Under the pieces are notes generated by a model. The model was not told the DNA's origin. It worked only from the letters and a program-made list of their open reading frames with translations, and did no database searches. The position numbers and the translations under genes are program-made. A stretch of DNA of 64,000 bases from Deltaproteobacteria bacterium. Lineage in GTDB: Bacteria > Desulfobacterota > DSM-4660 > Desulfatiglandales > HGW-15. The stretch is from the NCBI GenBank assembly GCA_020060215.1, contig JAGVAP010000031.1, positions 124,001 through 188,000 of the forward strand. Direction: 5' to 3'. Positions 32,850-41,862 of this stretch are shown here, piece after piece (the stretch's first letter is position 1; each line of letters opens with the position of its first letter).

Positions 32850-34106
32850 CTACTTCTTCCGGAGCAGCATCGCAAACCCGCCCCCGGCCGCGGAGACGGC
32901 GGCCGAGAGGAGAAAGGCCCACGAAAAGGTCCCGCTGCAATCCTTGATCCACCCTGCCACGGCAGGTCCGAGAGACTGGCCGATGCCGAACATGAGCGTA
33001 ATGAAACCCAAGCCGGCCGGGGCAAGCCGCCCACCGACCACGTCCCCCACCGCCGCGGCCACGATCGCCGGTATGGAGGATACGGCCGCGCCGAACAGGA
33101 TGGCGGATACGTAAAGGGCGGGGACGCTCTTTCCCTCCGCAAAGACGACATAGGAAGCGACGAGGGTCAGGAGTGCGAGCAGCGTGCCGTTTCTTCTGCC
33201 CAGGACATCCGATATCCAACCCCAAAGGACGCCGCTGAGGATGCTGGCCAGGCCGAGCACCGCGAACATCCCCCCCGCTTTTCGGGGGAGAAGTGCGGCC
33301 TCACTCGTGAGGTAGGCGACAAAAAAGGTCATGTAGATGATGTAAGAGAAGCCGAAGGTGAAGTAGACGACCCCCAGCTTCCAGATCTCCCGCTCTCTGA
33401 CCACAACCGCCCATGCGGACAACAACCCCTGGTCCAGGGGAGCGTTTCCGGGTTCTCCGGACCCGTACATGGTCGTGTCCTTCTCCCCTGGATCGTCCCG
33501 CAGGAACGCATAGCAGACAAAGGAGAAGGCAAAGACCAGGACGCCGAGCAGAAACCATGCATACCGCCATCCTTCGGGACCGATCCCGGCGATCAGTCCG
33601 GGGATGAGGATCCCCACGATCGAAAGTCCCACACCCGTTCCGATGGTGATGACCCCCGCAGCGAGTCCTCTTTTGTTCGCGGCAAACCAGGCGGCGGGAA
33701 GGGCCATCATGGGCACCACTGTGCTGCCGTGCCCGATTCCGGTCAACAGCCTCATCAGCAGGGCAGCGGTGAACGAATCGGAAAGTCCGGTCAGGAACAA
33801 GCCGATCCCCATGATGATCAGAGATACGAAGATGGTCCTTCTCGCCCCGAATCGGACGGCGAGAAATCCGCCGATCACTGCAAGGCCGAGGTATCCCGCG
33901 AAGTTGGCTGTCCCGATCAGGCCCGCCTGCGTATACGAGAGGGAGAGTCCTTCCTTCATGGAGGGGAGGATGACCGAATAGGACATCCTCCCGAACCCGT
34001 GAGCAAGCAGGAGCACGAGGGTCCCTGTGAAGGCAATAAACCATGCGTAATGGATCACCGGCTTCTTCTCCGACAGGTCGCTGCTGCGTAAGGCCGCTAT
34101 GTCCAA
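32850..34106 (-). CDS. MFS transporter
   Basis: 418 aa with 12 predicted membrane segments and the MFS loop motif in GWISDVLGRRNGT between helices 8 and 9. The annotated start is a TTG at 34106; the GTG at 34058 (VIHYAWFIAFTG) behind GGAGAAGAAGCCG is a credible alternative. Divergent from the GntR regulator that precedes the heterocycle cluster, so it may import the pathway substrate (nicotinate or related acid; inference from position only). Confidence 0.88.
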   Translation of the reverse strand: MDIAALRSSDLSEKKPVIHYAWFIAFTGTLVLLLAHGFGRMSYSVILPSMKEGLSLSYTQAGLIGTANFAGYLGLAVIGGFLAVRFGARRTIFVSLIIMGIGLFLTGLSDSFTAALLMRLLTGIGHGSTVVPMMALPAAWFAANKRGLAAGVITIGTGVGLSIVGILIPGLIAGIGPEGWRYAWFLLGVLVFAFSFVCYAFLRDDPGEKDTTMYGSGEPGNAPLDQGLLSAWAVVVREREIWKLGVVYFTFGFSYIIYMTFFVAYLTSEAALLPRKAGGMFAVLGLASILSGVLWGWISDVLGRRNGTLLALLTLVASYVVFAEGKSVPALYVSAILFGAAVSSIPAIVAAAVGDVVGGRLAPAGLGFITLMFGIGQSLGPAVAGWIKDCSGTFSWAFLLSAAVSAAGGGFAMLLRKK

Positions 34107-34286
34107 TCCCTTGAATGGACGGGTATCCGCAAGGTGGACACCATACCATCATTTTCATGGCAGGAGAAGGCAGTTGAGGGACGGGAGAATGCCCGCCGCG
34201 AAGGCGTGCTCGAGGGAATCGCATTCGGTCCGCTCCGGTAGAGCAAGAACCGGAGCGGCGGATTGCTCATAGACGGCTTTTCGTAC

Positions 34287-34316
34287 TTGACAGCGAGGCC
34301 CAGGATTGCCGACAAT
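34287..34316 (+). promoter_or_regulatory. Sigma-70-like promoter for the gntR gene
   Basis: -35 TTGACA (34287-34292), 18-bp spacer, -10 GACAAT (34311-34316), followed by a GGAGG ribosome site at about 34331. The start codon is at 34343. Confidence 0.5.
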
Positions 34317-34342
34317 AGACAATCTCCCGAGGAGGGGCGGTT

Positions 34343-35026
34343 TTGATCAGGGTCGAGTCCATCGTAGACAGCGCCAGGAAGTATCTGGAGGCGTGCATCA
34401 TTCGCGGGGAGTACAAGCCGGGCCAGCAGGTCAAGGAGCAGGAGGTCGCTTCGTCCCTGGGGATCAGCCGTCCCCCCATCCGGGAGGCCTTTAAGCTCCT
34501 CGAGGCCGAGGGATTTCTGCGCAGGGAACCGCGGCGGGGCGTCTTTGTTTCGGAGTTCAGCAGCCGCGACATCTGGGAGATCTACACGTTGAAGATCGCC
34601 CTGTACACCCTGTCGGTCACCCTGGCCATGGAGAAGGTCTCCAAGGCCGACCTCGACAGGCTCGAGGCCATCGTCAAGGAGATGGAGCGGGTGGTCTTCG
34701 GCCCCGGCAAGAAGGACCTCATGAGGTATGATGAGCTCAACCATCTCTTTCATGAAGCCACCGCGGAGATCTCCGGGCACCGCAGGCTCAAGAGGATCCA
34801 GGAGTCGCTGAACAACCAGATCAAGAGGATCGCCCTGGGATCCTTTGCGGAGCCGAAACATCTCAGGGCCTCCTGCCGCTTTCACCGGAAGATCCTGGAG
34901 GCCATCAAGGCGGGAGACAGGGAACTGGCGGAGAGCCTGACCCGGGAACACATCCTCAGGGGCCTGGCGGTCCAGGAAGAGCTTTGCAGGAAGAACGGGT
35001 GCCGATCCCATAGAGGTACCCTGTAG
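34343..35026 (+). CDS. GntR family transcriptional regulator (FadR/FCD subfamily)
   Basis: 227 aa. N-terminal winged helix-turn-helix (GEYKPGQQVKEQEVASSLGISRPPIREAFKLLEAEGFLRREPRRGVFV) and an all-helical FCD ligand domain with the metal-binding pattern (Asp/His in YDELNHLFHEATAE, His in RASCRFHRKILEAI, and REHI). TTG start at 34343 with GAGGAGGGGCGG. FCD regulators usually sense small carboxylates. It lies 52 bp ahead of the ALDH gene and is divergent from an MFS transporter, so it is the likely regulator of the cluster. Confidence 0.92.
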   Translation: MIRVESIVDSARKYLEACIIRGEYKPGQQVKEQEVASSLGISRPPIREAFKLLEAEGFLRREPRRGVFVSEFSSRDIWEIYTLKIALYTLSVTLAMEKVSKADLDRLEAIVKEMERVVFGPGKKDLMRYDELNHLFHEATAEISGHRRLKRIQESLNNQIKRIALGSFAEPKHLRASCRFHRKILEAIKAGDRELAESLTREHILRGLAVQEELCRKNGCRSHRGTL

Positions 35027-35049
35027 GAGCGGGCTCCAGCTCGCGATTT
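35021..35049 (+). repeat. REP-like GTAGGAGC element, copy 2
   Basis: CTGTAGGAGCGGGCTCCAGC then TCGCGATTT. It begins at the gntR stop codon. Counterpart of the element at 11791-11819. Confidence 0.6.
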
Positions 35050-35078
35050 GTTCAGAACGATCTTGGAGGATATGAAGG

Positions 35079-36560
35079 ATGTTGCTGGAGGAAGTGAAGA
35101 AACACTACGGCCGACTCAAGTTGCTGATCGACGGCGAGTGGGTCGAGTCCAAATCGACCGAGATTCACAAGGATAGGAACCCTGCCACCGATGAGGAGAT
35201 CGCGGAGTTTCCCACCGCCACCAGGGAGGAAATCAACCAGGCGGTCGAAGCGGCCCAGAGGGGCTTTCAGGTGTGGAGAAACGTGCCCCTCCGGGAGAGG
35301 GCCTACATGCTCTTCAGCATGCACGGGAAGTTCCGGCAGCGGTTCGAGGAGATGTGCCGCATCCTTACCCAGGACCATGGGAGAACCATCGATGAGGCAA
35401 GGGGTTCGGTGGCCAGGGTCCTCGAGAACATCGAGTCGGCATGCTCTGCGGTGTATGGGCTCCCCAAGGAAAACGAGTTCGTATTCAACCTGGCCAACGG
35501 GATCGACGAATATCTTCATTGGGAGCCCCTGGGTCCATTCCTGATCATCACCCCCAGCAACATCCCCATGCACGCGTGGTCCTCCTTTGTCCCCTACGCC
35601 CTTGCCGCCGGATGTCCGGTGGTCATCAGCCCCAGCCGGCAGGATCCCCTGGCCGCGGAGACCATCAACAGGGTGGCGCTGGAGGCGGGCTTCCCCAAGG
35701 GCGTGATCAACATGGTCTATGGCGGAAGGACGATCAACAAGGAGATCCTCTCGCACCCCTCCATCAAGGGGGTCGGTTTTATCGGATCCAACAGGGCGGG
35801 ACATGAGCTCTTCGAGCTCTGCGGCAAGCTGAGGAAGACGTCTTCCATCAATGGAAACGGCAAGAATGCAGTCGTGATCATGCCCGATGCGGATGTGGAT
35901 GCAGCGATCCCCTGGCTGCTCAGGGCCTGCTTCGGGATGACCGGCCAGCGTTGCCTGGGGGTCGACAACGTCATCGTCATAGGGTCCGCGTACGATGAAG
36001 TGAAAAGCAAGTTCAAAGAGGCCGCCTCCAGGATGAAGTTGGGCTACGGCCTGGACACGGATACGACCATGGGGCCGTACACGACCCCCGAAGGGAGGCA
36101 GAGCATCCTGCGCTGGACCGAGCAGGCGCTCAAGGACGGGGCTACGATGGTCCTCGACGGCAGGACGGCCAGGGTGAAGGATTACCCGAAAGGGTACTTC
36201 CTGGGGCCGATCCTTCTCGAAGACGTGAATGTGGACATGCCGAGCGCCAAGGAAGAGGCCTTCGGCGCCGTGGCGGCCCTGATTCGAGGCGAGAGCATGG
36301 ATCAGGCGATCGAGTGGATCAACACGAAGACCCATCTGGGCCACTCCGCCTGTATCATGACGTCCAGCGGCAAGAGTGCGAGGAAGTTCATCCGGGAGGT
36401 GAATGTCGGGAACGTCGGGGTCAACGTCGGCGTGGCCCAGCCCTATGCCTTTTTCCCCCTGGGTTCGAGGCGGGACTCCTTCGTGGGGACCGCCAAATCG
36501 CGGCTGGCCTCCATGAGGATGTTCATGGATGAGAAGACGGTGACGGCGAGATGGGTCTAG
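35079..36560 (+). CDS. CoA-acylating aldehyde dehydrogenase, methylmalonate-semialdehyde dehydrogenase (MmsA)-like
   Basis: 493 aa ALDH. Nucleophile Cys292 lies in FGMTGQRCLGVDNV, the MmsA pattern. The usual general-base Glu of the ELGGKN motif is replaced by Asn258 (NGNGKN), as in CoA-dependent MMSDH enzymes, where CoA rather than water resolves the thioester. MMSDHs oxidise 2-formyl acids with loss of CO2 to form acyl-CoA. Enamidase in this cluster would release 2-formylglutarate, a 2-formyl acid, so the predicted product here is glutaryl-CoA (inference). Start ATG after GGAGGATATGAAGG. Confidence 0.9.
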   Translation: MLLEEVKKHYGRLKLLIDGEWVESKSTEIHKDRNPATDEEIAEFPTATREEINQAVEAAQRGFQVWRNVPLRERAYMLFSMHGKFRQRFEEMCRILTQDHGRTIDEARGSVARVLENIESACSAVYGLPKENEFVFNLANGIDEYLHWEPLGPFLIITPSNIPMHAWSSFVPYALAAGCPVVISPSRQDPLAAETINRVALEAGFPKGVINMVYGGRTINKEILSHPSIKGVGFIGSNRAGHELFELCGKLRKTSSINGNGKNAVVIMPDADVDAAIPWLLRACFGMTGQRCLGVDNVIVIGSAYDEVKSKFKEAASRMKLGYGLDTDTTMGPYTTPEGRQSILRWTEQALKDGATMVLDGRTARVKDYPKGYFLGPILLEDVNVDMPSAKEEAFGAVAALIRGESMDQAIEWINTKTHLGHSACIMTSSGKSARKFIREVNVGNVGVNVGVAQPYAFFPLGSRRDSFVGTAKSRLASMRMFMDEKTVTARWV

Positions 36561-36745
36561 GTCGGTAGGCAGTAAGCCCGCAGGCGGTCCGCAGCCATCG
36601 ATACCGCGGGTTCGCTGCGGGGACATATGGAAGAGAGTTGGCAGCGCCGCATCCCGGGCCGCAGCATCAATCGCATGCAGGGTTCGTCTCTCAGGAGAAA
36701 GGAGCATGCAGCAAGAGGGCTTGGAGGCAGCGGAGGAGAAAAGGA

Positions 36746-37240
36746 ATGATCGAACCTCTCAGGAGAGTGCCGATCTCGTTCGAGGTGAACGGCCGTCCGG
36801 TCTCGATGGACGTGGAGGCCGGCGAGACGGCGTTGCATGCCGTCCGGGAAAGGCTCCGTCTCACGGGCGCCAAAGAAGGGTGCGGGATAGGGGAATGCGG
36901 CGCATGCACGATCCTCGTGGATGGAAAGGCCGTCCACGCCTGCCTGATGCTCGCCGCCCAGCTCGACGGGACCAGCGTACAAACGGTGGAAGGCCTCGCC
37001 CAAGGGGAGTCCCTCCATCCCCTCCAGCAGGCCTTTCTCGACCACCACGCGGTGCAGTGCGGCTTCTGCACGCCCGGACTCCTCATGAGCGCGGTGGCCC
37101 TGCTCGAGGAGCATCCACGCCCCGATCTCAAGACGATATCGGACGGGCTTTCGGGCAACCTCTGCCGCTGCACCGGCTACAGGCAGATCTTTGAGGCCGT
37201 GCAGGCGGCAGCGGAAGAGAAAGAGGGGAACAAGCGGTGA
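36746..37240 (+). CDS. Molybdenum hydroxylase small subunit, 2x[2Fe-2S] (CoxS/NdhS-like)
   Basis: 164 aa electron-transfer subunit of a xanthine-dehydrogenase-family enzyme. N-terminal plant-ferredoxin-type cluster ligands Cys46, Cys51, Cys54 and Cys66 (GCGIGECGACTILVDGKAVHAC) and C-terminal cluster ligands Cys105, Cys108, Cys140 and Cys142 (QCGFCTPG, NLCRCTGY). Start at ATG 36746 directly behind GGAGGAGAAAAGGA; an open frame to 36638 is unsupported. With the two following genes it forms a complete hydroxylase, proposed to hydroxylate nicotinate at C6 given the downstream genes. Confidence 0.93.
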   Translation: MIEPLRRVPISFEVNGRPVSMDVEAGETALHAVRERLRLTGAKEGCGIGECGACTILVDGKAVHACLMLAAQLDGTSVQTVEGLAQGESLHPLQQAFLDHHAVQCGFCTPGLLMSAVALLEEHPRPDLKTISDGLSGNLCRCTGYRQIFEAVQAAAEEKEGNKR

Positions 37241-38097
37241 AGTCGGACGTGGCCTATCTCAGGCCTTCCAACCTCAAGGAGGCCGTCGCTTTCCTGTCCC
37301 GTCACGGACCCGACACGAGGCCGCTTGCCGGCGGGACAGACCTGCTGATCGGCCTGCGAGCCGGGGAGCTGAAGGCCCGCTACATCATGGATGTGAACCG
37401 GATCCCCGAACTGAGGGGGATCGCAGTTACGGAAGAGGGCCTTTCCATCGGGGCGGGGGCGAAGATCTCCGAGATCGCGGGTTCGGAAGAAGTCAGGCGT
37501 TCGGCCCCGGTGCTCCGAAAATCCTGTCTCACCTTCGGAGGCCCGCAGGTCCGAAACGCGGCGACCATCGGAGGGAACATCGCGAACGCTTCCCCTTCCG
37601 CAGACACCTTCCCCCCCCTGATCGTCCATGAAGCCGTGGCCGTGCTCGCAGGGCCGCACGGCGAGAGGCGCATACCGGTCGAGCGGTCGGCGGCCGGACC
37701 GTACCGGAGCCAGGTCGGGATCGACGAACTGATCGTGCGGTTCATCCTGAAGCCGGCCGAAGGACAGTACGGTGAGTTCCTGAAGATCGGCAGGCGAAAG
37801 GCCCTTTCGATCGCACGGGTCAATATGGCCGTGCTGCTGGAAAAGGACGGCCGGGGGGCGGTCCGCTTCATCCGGTTCTCTCTCGGCTCGTGCACCCCGG
37901 TCCCCTGCCGGATCAGAGAAGTGGAGGAGTATCTGACCGGGAAGGTCCTCGATGAAACGGCGGTGGCCGAAGGGGGGCGGCTTGCGGCCGAAAAGATGAT
38001 CGCGCTCAGCGGCAGGAGACCCACGGCGGTCTACAAAGAGCCGGCCGTGAAGGGGCTTTTCATGCGGCTGCTTCATCCGATGGTGAAAAATGACTGA
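37237..38097 (+). CDS. Molybdenum hydroxylase FAD-binding subunit (CoxM/NdhF-like)
   Basis: 286 aa. FAD-binding signatures RPLAGGTDLLIGLRAGE (about 28-44) and ATIGGNIANASPSADTFPPL (about 109-128), then the C-terminal CO-dehydrogenase flavoprotein domain. GTG start overlaps the stop of the 2Fe-2S subunit gene (GTGA). It passes electrons from the iron-sulfur subunit to the final acceptor. Confidence 0.93.
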   Translation: MKSDVAYLRPSNLKEAVAFLSRHGPDTRPLAGGTDLLIGLRAGELKARYIMDVNRIPELRGIAVTEEGLSIGAGAKISEIAGSEEVRRSAPVLRKSCLTFGGPQVRNAATIGGNIANASPSADTFPPLIVHEAVAVLAGPHGERRIPVERSAAGPYRSQVGIDELIVRFILKPAEGQYGEFLKIGRRKALSIARVNMAVLLEKDGRGAVRFIRFSLGSCTPVPCRIREVEEYLTGKVLDETAVAEGGRLAAEKMIALSGRRPTAVYKEPAVKGLFMRLLHPMVKND

Positions 38098-40372
38098 GAA
38101 CGGCGAAGTGATCGGCACCAGTGTCCCTCGAAGGGGCGCCGTCGAGCGTCTGACCGGGGCGTGCATGTTCAGCTCGGACTACGGTCTCGAAAACCCGCTG
38201 ACGCTCAAGGTCGTGCGAAGCCCCCATCCCCATGCCCGCATCCTTGGGGTGGACACCGCAGAGGCCTCACGGGTTCCGGGGGTGGTGCGGATCTTCACGG
38301 CCGGGGACATCCCCGGTAAGAACCTCACCGGGATCATCAACAAGGACCGGCCTCTCCTGGTCGCAGACAAGGCCCGCTTCTCCGGGGACTCCGTCGCACT
38401 CGTGGCCGCCGAGAGCGAAGAGGCAGCGGATAGGGGCGCGGCCGCAGTGAAAGTCGCCTACGAGAACCTGCCCGCCGTTTACGATCCGGCCGAAGCGCTG
38501 GGCGACGGCGCTCCGGCCATACACGAGAAAGGCAACCTGCTCTTCAGGCGAAGGGTGGTCAGAGGAGATGCGGAAGCCGCCTTTTCATCCTGCGCGGCTG
38601 TCGTGGAGGAGACCTACCGGACCTCGTTTCTGGAGCACGCATACCTGGAGCCGGACGCAGGGGCCGGCTGGGTGGACGCCGACGGCACCCTGGTGATCAT
38701 CGCCTCCACCCAGAACCCCCACTACGACCATTCCGAGGTCGTAGCCCTCCTCGGGGTGGAAGGGGACCGGGTAAGGATCATACAGGCCGCCACGGGGGGC
38801 GGCTTCGGCTCCAAGCTGGACCTCAACATGCAGGGGTTCATCGGGCTCGCTCTCTACCATCTCCAGAGACCCGTACGCTGCGTGTACAGCCGGGAGGAAA
38901 CGTTCGCCGCCACCAGCAAGCGCCATCCCCTGATCATGAGGATGAAGACCGGGGCAGGAAAGGACGGCAGGCTCCAGGCGATGAAATGCCGCATCCTCTG
39001 CGACACGGGGGCGTATGGTTCCTACGGCATGGCCGTCGCCTCCCGGGCCGCAGTGCATGCGGCCGGGCCCTACCAGATCGGGCACGTAGATACCGAGGCC
39101 CTCTGCGTTTACACGAACAACCCGGTCGCGGGCGCCATGCGGGGCTTCGGAACCCCCCAGATCGCCTTCGCGCACGAAAGCCAGATGGACATGCTGGCCG
39201 AAAGGCTGGGCATGGACCCGCTGGAGATCAGGCGGCGCAATGCGCTACGGGTGGGCTCCGTAACCGCCACCGGCCAGAAGCTTGCGGCCAGCGTCGGCCT
39301 GGGGGAATGCCTGGACGCGGTCAGGCCAAGCTATGAAAAGGCGCGAACTTCCAGGAGCGAGAAAAACCGCTCCCCGTTCACGCGCCGCGGGGTCGGGGTC
39401 GGGGCCATGTGGTACGGAATAGGGAACACCGGGGTGCAGAACCCCTCCACCGCTCAGATCGAGATGGATCTCGATGGGGGGGTCACCCTGTACACCGGGT
39501 GCGCGGACATCGGGCAGGGTTCGACGACGGTCCTCGGTCAGATCGCAGGGGGGACCCTGGGCCTAGCTCCGGACGATATCCGCATGATCGTCGGGGATAC
39601 GAAACTGACCACCAACGCAGGGGCCAGTTCGGCGAGCAGGCAGACCTACATCTCGGGAAATGCGGTGAGGGATGCCGCGGCCAAACTGGCGGACGTACTG
39701 CTCACGGAGGCGGTCGACCTCATGAAGCTCCCGAAGAGCTCGCTCGCGGTCCAAGGGGGATTCGTGGTTGACAGGGACGACCCCGGCCGTCGCGTGCCTT
39801 TCTCGAAACTGGCGGCCCGCGCACACCGGAGGGGAATCCCGCTGCGTTGGCAGGGCTACTTCGATCCGGTCACCAGCCCTCTCGACCCGGAGACCGGCCA
39901 GGGCGAGCCGTACGCAACCTATGCCTACGCATGCCACGTCGCCGAGGTGACGGTGGACATCACCACCGGGGAGGTGACGGTGGATCGGGTGGTCGCCGCC
40001 CACGACGTCGGCAGGGCCATTCACCCGGAGGCGGTGGTGGGCCAGATCTGCGGGGGGGTGGCCATGGGCGTGGGCTTTGCGCTGATGGAGGAGTTTACGC
40101 CCGGTGCGACGGCCTCGTACAAGGATTACCACATTCCCACGGCGAACGACATGCCCGAGGTGGTGCCGATCATTGTGGAGTCGGCCGAACCGACAGGGCC
40201 GTTCGGAGCCAAGGGGGTCGGCGAACCTGCGCTCATCCCCACCGCCCCGGCCGTGCTGAATGCCATCTCGGACGCATTGGGGAAAAGAATCGTCCATCTT
40301 CCGGCCAATCTGGAACGGGTGCTGGAGGCGGCATCCGGGAAGCCGCAATGCCAAAGATCAAAGGACAGATGA
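38090..40372 (+). CDS. Molybdenum hydroxylase large subunit, molybdopterin-binding (CoxL/xanthine dehydrogenase family)
   Basis: 760 aa catalytic subunit. Key motifs: GGGFGSK (Mo-cofactor site, about 241-247), GAMRGFG (XDH AFRGFG position), TGCADIGQGSTTVLGQIA (cofactor contact), and the catalytic Glu in GPFGAKGVGEPAL near the C-terminus. Starts 8 nt before the end of the FAD subunit gene. No selenocysteine or CO-dehydrogenase-type active-site loop (VAYRCSF) is seen, so it is not CO dehydrogenase. Genomic context with enamidase and 6-hydroxynicotinate reductase makes nicotinate 6-hydroxylation the best guess. Unlike the E. barkeri enzyme (NdhL plus NdhM), the Mo protein here is a single chain. 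Confidence 0.92.
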   Translation: MTENGEVIGTSVPRRGAVERLTGACMFSSDYGLENPLTLKVVRSPHPHARILGVDTAEASRVPGVVRIFTAGDIPGKNLTGIINKDRPLLVADKARFSGDSVALVAAESEEAADRGAAAVKVAYENLPAVYDPAEALGDGAPAIHEKGNLLFRRRVVRGDAEAAFSSCAAVVEETYRTSFLEHAYLEPDAGAGWVDADGTLVIIASTQNPHYDHSEVVALLGVEGDRVRIIQAATGGGFGSKLDLNMQGFIGLALYHLQRPVRCVYSREETFAATSKRHPLIMRMKTGAGKDGRLQAMKCRILCDTGAYGSYGMAVASRAAVHAAGPYQIGHVDTEALCVYTNNPVAGAMRGFGTPQIAFAHESQMDMLAERLGMDPLEIRRRNALRVGSVTATGQKLAASVGLGECLDAVRPSYEKARTSRSEKNRSPFTRRGVGVGAMWYGIGNTGVQNPSTAQIEMDLDGGVTLYTGCADIGQGSTTVLGQIAGGTLGLAPDDIRMIVGDTKLTTNAGASSASRQTYISGNAVRDAAAKLADVLLTEAVDLMKLPKSSLAVQGGFVVDRDDPGRRVPFSKLAARAHRRGIPLRWQGYFDPVTSPLDPETGQGEPYATYAYACHVAEVTVDITTGEVTVDRVVAAHDVGRAIHPEAVVGQICGGVAMGVGFALMEEFTPGATASYKDYHIPTANDMPEVVPIIVESAEPTGPFGAKGVGEPALIPTAPAVLNAISDALGKRIVHLPANLERVLEAASGKPQCQRSKDR

Positions 40373-40469
40373 ATGCCCCGATTCCGGTTTCAGCAGCCTC
40401 TTAGATTGGGGCTTCGACATCCGGAGTTTGGTTGATCCCGTTCCGTCGAAATCTCAAAGGAGGTCGCGC

Positions 40470-41630
40470 ATGCCTACTCTGTTGCTGAAGAATATCGGCA
40501 CCCTCGTGAGCGGCGAGATCGCAAATCCGTTGCTCAAGGCGGACGCCGTCTGGATCGAGGACGGGGTGATCAGGAAGGTCGGTCTTCTGAAGGACATGGA
40601 CGAAGGATCAGCGAGCCAGGTGGTCGACTGTGCGGGGAGCACGGTAGCGCCGGGCCTCATCGACTCCCATGTCCATCCTGTGCTGGGCGACTTCACCCCC
40701 AGGCAGAAGCAGCAGGACTTCCTCGAGAGCGAGGTTCACGGCGGCGTGACCACGGCGATCTCGGCAGGAGAAGTCCATCTCCCGGGGAGACCCAAGGATC
40801 CTGCCGGGACCAAGGCCCTCGCGATCCTGGCCGCCAAGTCCTTTGCCGGATTCAGGCCCGGCGGCATGAAGGTGCTGGGCGGCAGCGTGATCCTCGAGAA
40901 GGGCCTGGTCGAAAAGGATTTCGAAGAGATGGCCAGGGAAGGGGTGCGGGTGGTTGGGGAAATCGGTCTCGGCTCCGTCAAGTCCCCTGAGGAGGCGGCG
41001 CCCATGGTGAAATGGGCCAGGAACCACGGCATGGTCGTCATGATGCACACCGGAGGGACCTCCATCCCCGGAAGCACGACGGTGGGCCTGGAGCAGGTCC
41101 TCGGTGCCGATCCGGACATCGTATCTCACATCAACGGCGGCCCCACCGCCTGTTCGCTGGAAGAAGCGGAAAAACTCATCGCCAAGACCAACATGGCCGT
41201 GGAGGTTGTCCATTGCGGCAACATGAAGACCGCAGTGGAGATCGGTTCCCTGCTGGTCAAACACAACGCCCTCCATCGTGCAATCCTAGGCAACGACGCC
41301 CCTTCGGGGACCGGTGTCGTGCCCCTCGGCATCCTCCGGGTGGCCAGCCTGCTTGCCGGCCTGACCCCGGTCAAACCGGAAGAGGCCCTCTGCATGGCCA
41401 GCGGCAATACGGCCAGGCTCTACAAGCTCAATCGAGGCGTCCTCGAACCGGGCAGGGAAGCGGACATCGTCGTCATGGACACCCCCATGGGTTCCGTGGG
41501 AAAGGACGCGCTCGCCGCCCTTGCCGCGGGCGATGTCCCGGCCGTCTCCATGGTGCTGGTGGACGGCAAGATCGTCGTCCATATCAGCCGCAACACGCCG
41601 CCCCCGGTGCGAAAGCCGACGGTGAAATGA
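40470..41630 (+). CDS. ena: Enamidase (1,4,5,6-tetrahydro-6-oxonicotinate amidohydrolase)
   Basis: 386 aa amidohydrolase-superfamily metalloenzyme, starting at the ATG behind AAAGGAGGTCGCGC. The sequence tracks E. barkeri enamidase along its length as I recall it (LPGRPKDPAGTKALAI, MHTGGTSIPGSTTV, VSHINGGPTA, GNDAPSGTGVVPLGILR). Candidate Zn/Fe ligands are in place: His67 and His69 (DSHVHP), Glu164 (VGEIGLG, in the bridging position), His193 (MHTGG), His220 (VSHING) and Asp276 (GNDAP). The reaction opens the tetrahydro ring to give 2-formylglutarate and ammonia. It sits 97 bp after the Mo subunit. Confidence 0.9.
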   Translation: MPTLLLKNIGTLVSGEIANPLLKADAVWIEDGVIRKVGLLKDMDEGSASQVVDCAGSTVAPGLIDSHVHPVLGDFTPRQKQQDFLESEVHGGVTTAISAGEVHLPGRPKDPAGTKALAILAAKSFAGFRPGGMKVLGGSVILEKGLVEKDFEEMAREGVRVVGEIGLGSVKSPEEAAPMVKWARNHGMVVMMHTGGTSIPGSTTVGLEQVLGADPDIVSHINGGPTACSLEEAEKLIAKTNMAVEVVHCGNMKTAVEIGSLLVKHNALHRAILGNDAPSGTGVVPLGILRVASLLAGLTPVKPEEALCMASGNTARLYKLNRGVLEPGREADIVVMDTPMGSVGKDALAALAAGDVPAVSMVLVDGKIVVHISRNTPPPVRKPTVK

Positions 41631-41638
41631 AAGAGTCT

Positions 41639-41664
41639 TGACAGGATAACAGGATGAACAGGAT
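41639..41664 (+). repeat. 26-bp ACAGGAT-type repeat, copy 2
   Basis: TGACAGGATAACAGGATGAA then CAGGAT; identical over 26 bp to the minus strand of 15661-15686. Directly after the enamidase gene. Confidence 0.75.
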
Positions 41665-41815
41665 TGTTTGTAAAAGAAAATCCATCCGTTGCCGACATGT
41701 CGACGCTGATCCTGTCCAATTTCTTCTTGGCAGTTTCTTGGAAGAGGTGAAGTCATAGAGGGGAATGGAAGAACATCAGATATCGGGTAAGTGACCAAAA
41801 TGAATCACCCTGTAG

Positions 41816-41834
41816 ATCCTGTTAATCCTGTCTA
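41816..41834 (-). repeat. ACAGGAT-type repeat, copy 3 (short variant)
   Basis: ATCCTGTTAATCCTGTCTA, reduced version of the same element, in the 232-bp gap between the enamidase and 6-hydroxynicotinate reductase genes. Confidence 0.6.
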
Positions 41835-41862
41835 ATGTTTCTTTAGTCTTCTGGGTTGAAAC

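Noticed and set aside
38090..40372. CO dehydrogenase large subunit
   Set aside because: The CoxL active-site loop VAYRCSF is absent and the context is heterocycle catabolism, so a generic Mo hydroxylase is the better call.
41639..41834. CRISPR-like look of the ACAGGAT/ATCCTGT repeats
   Set aside because: Units are 7-9 bp, overlapping and irregular, with no unique spacers and no cas genes.
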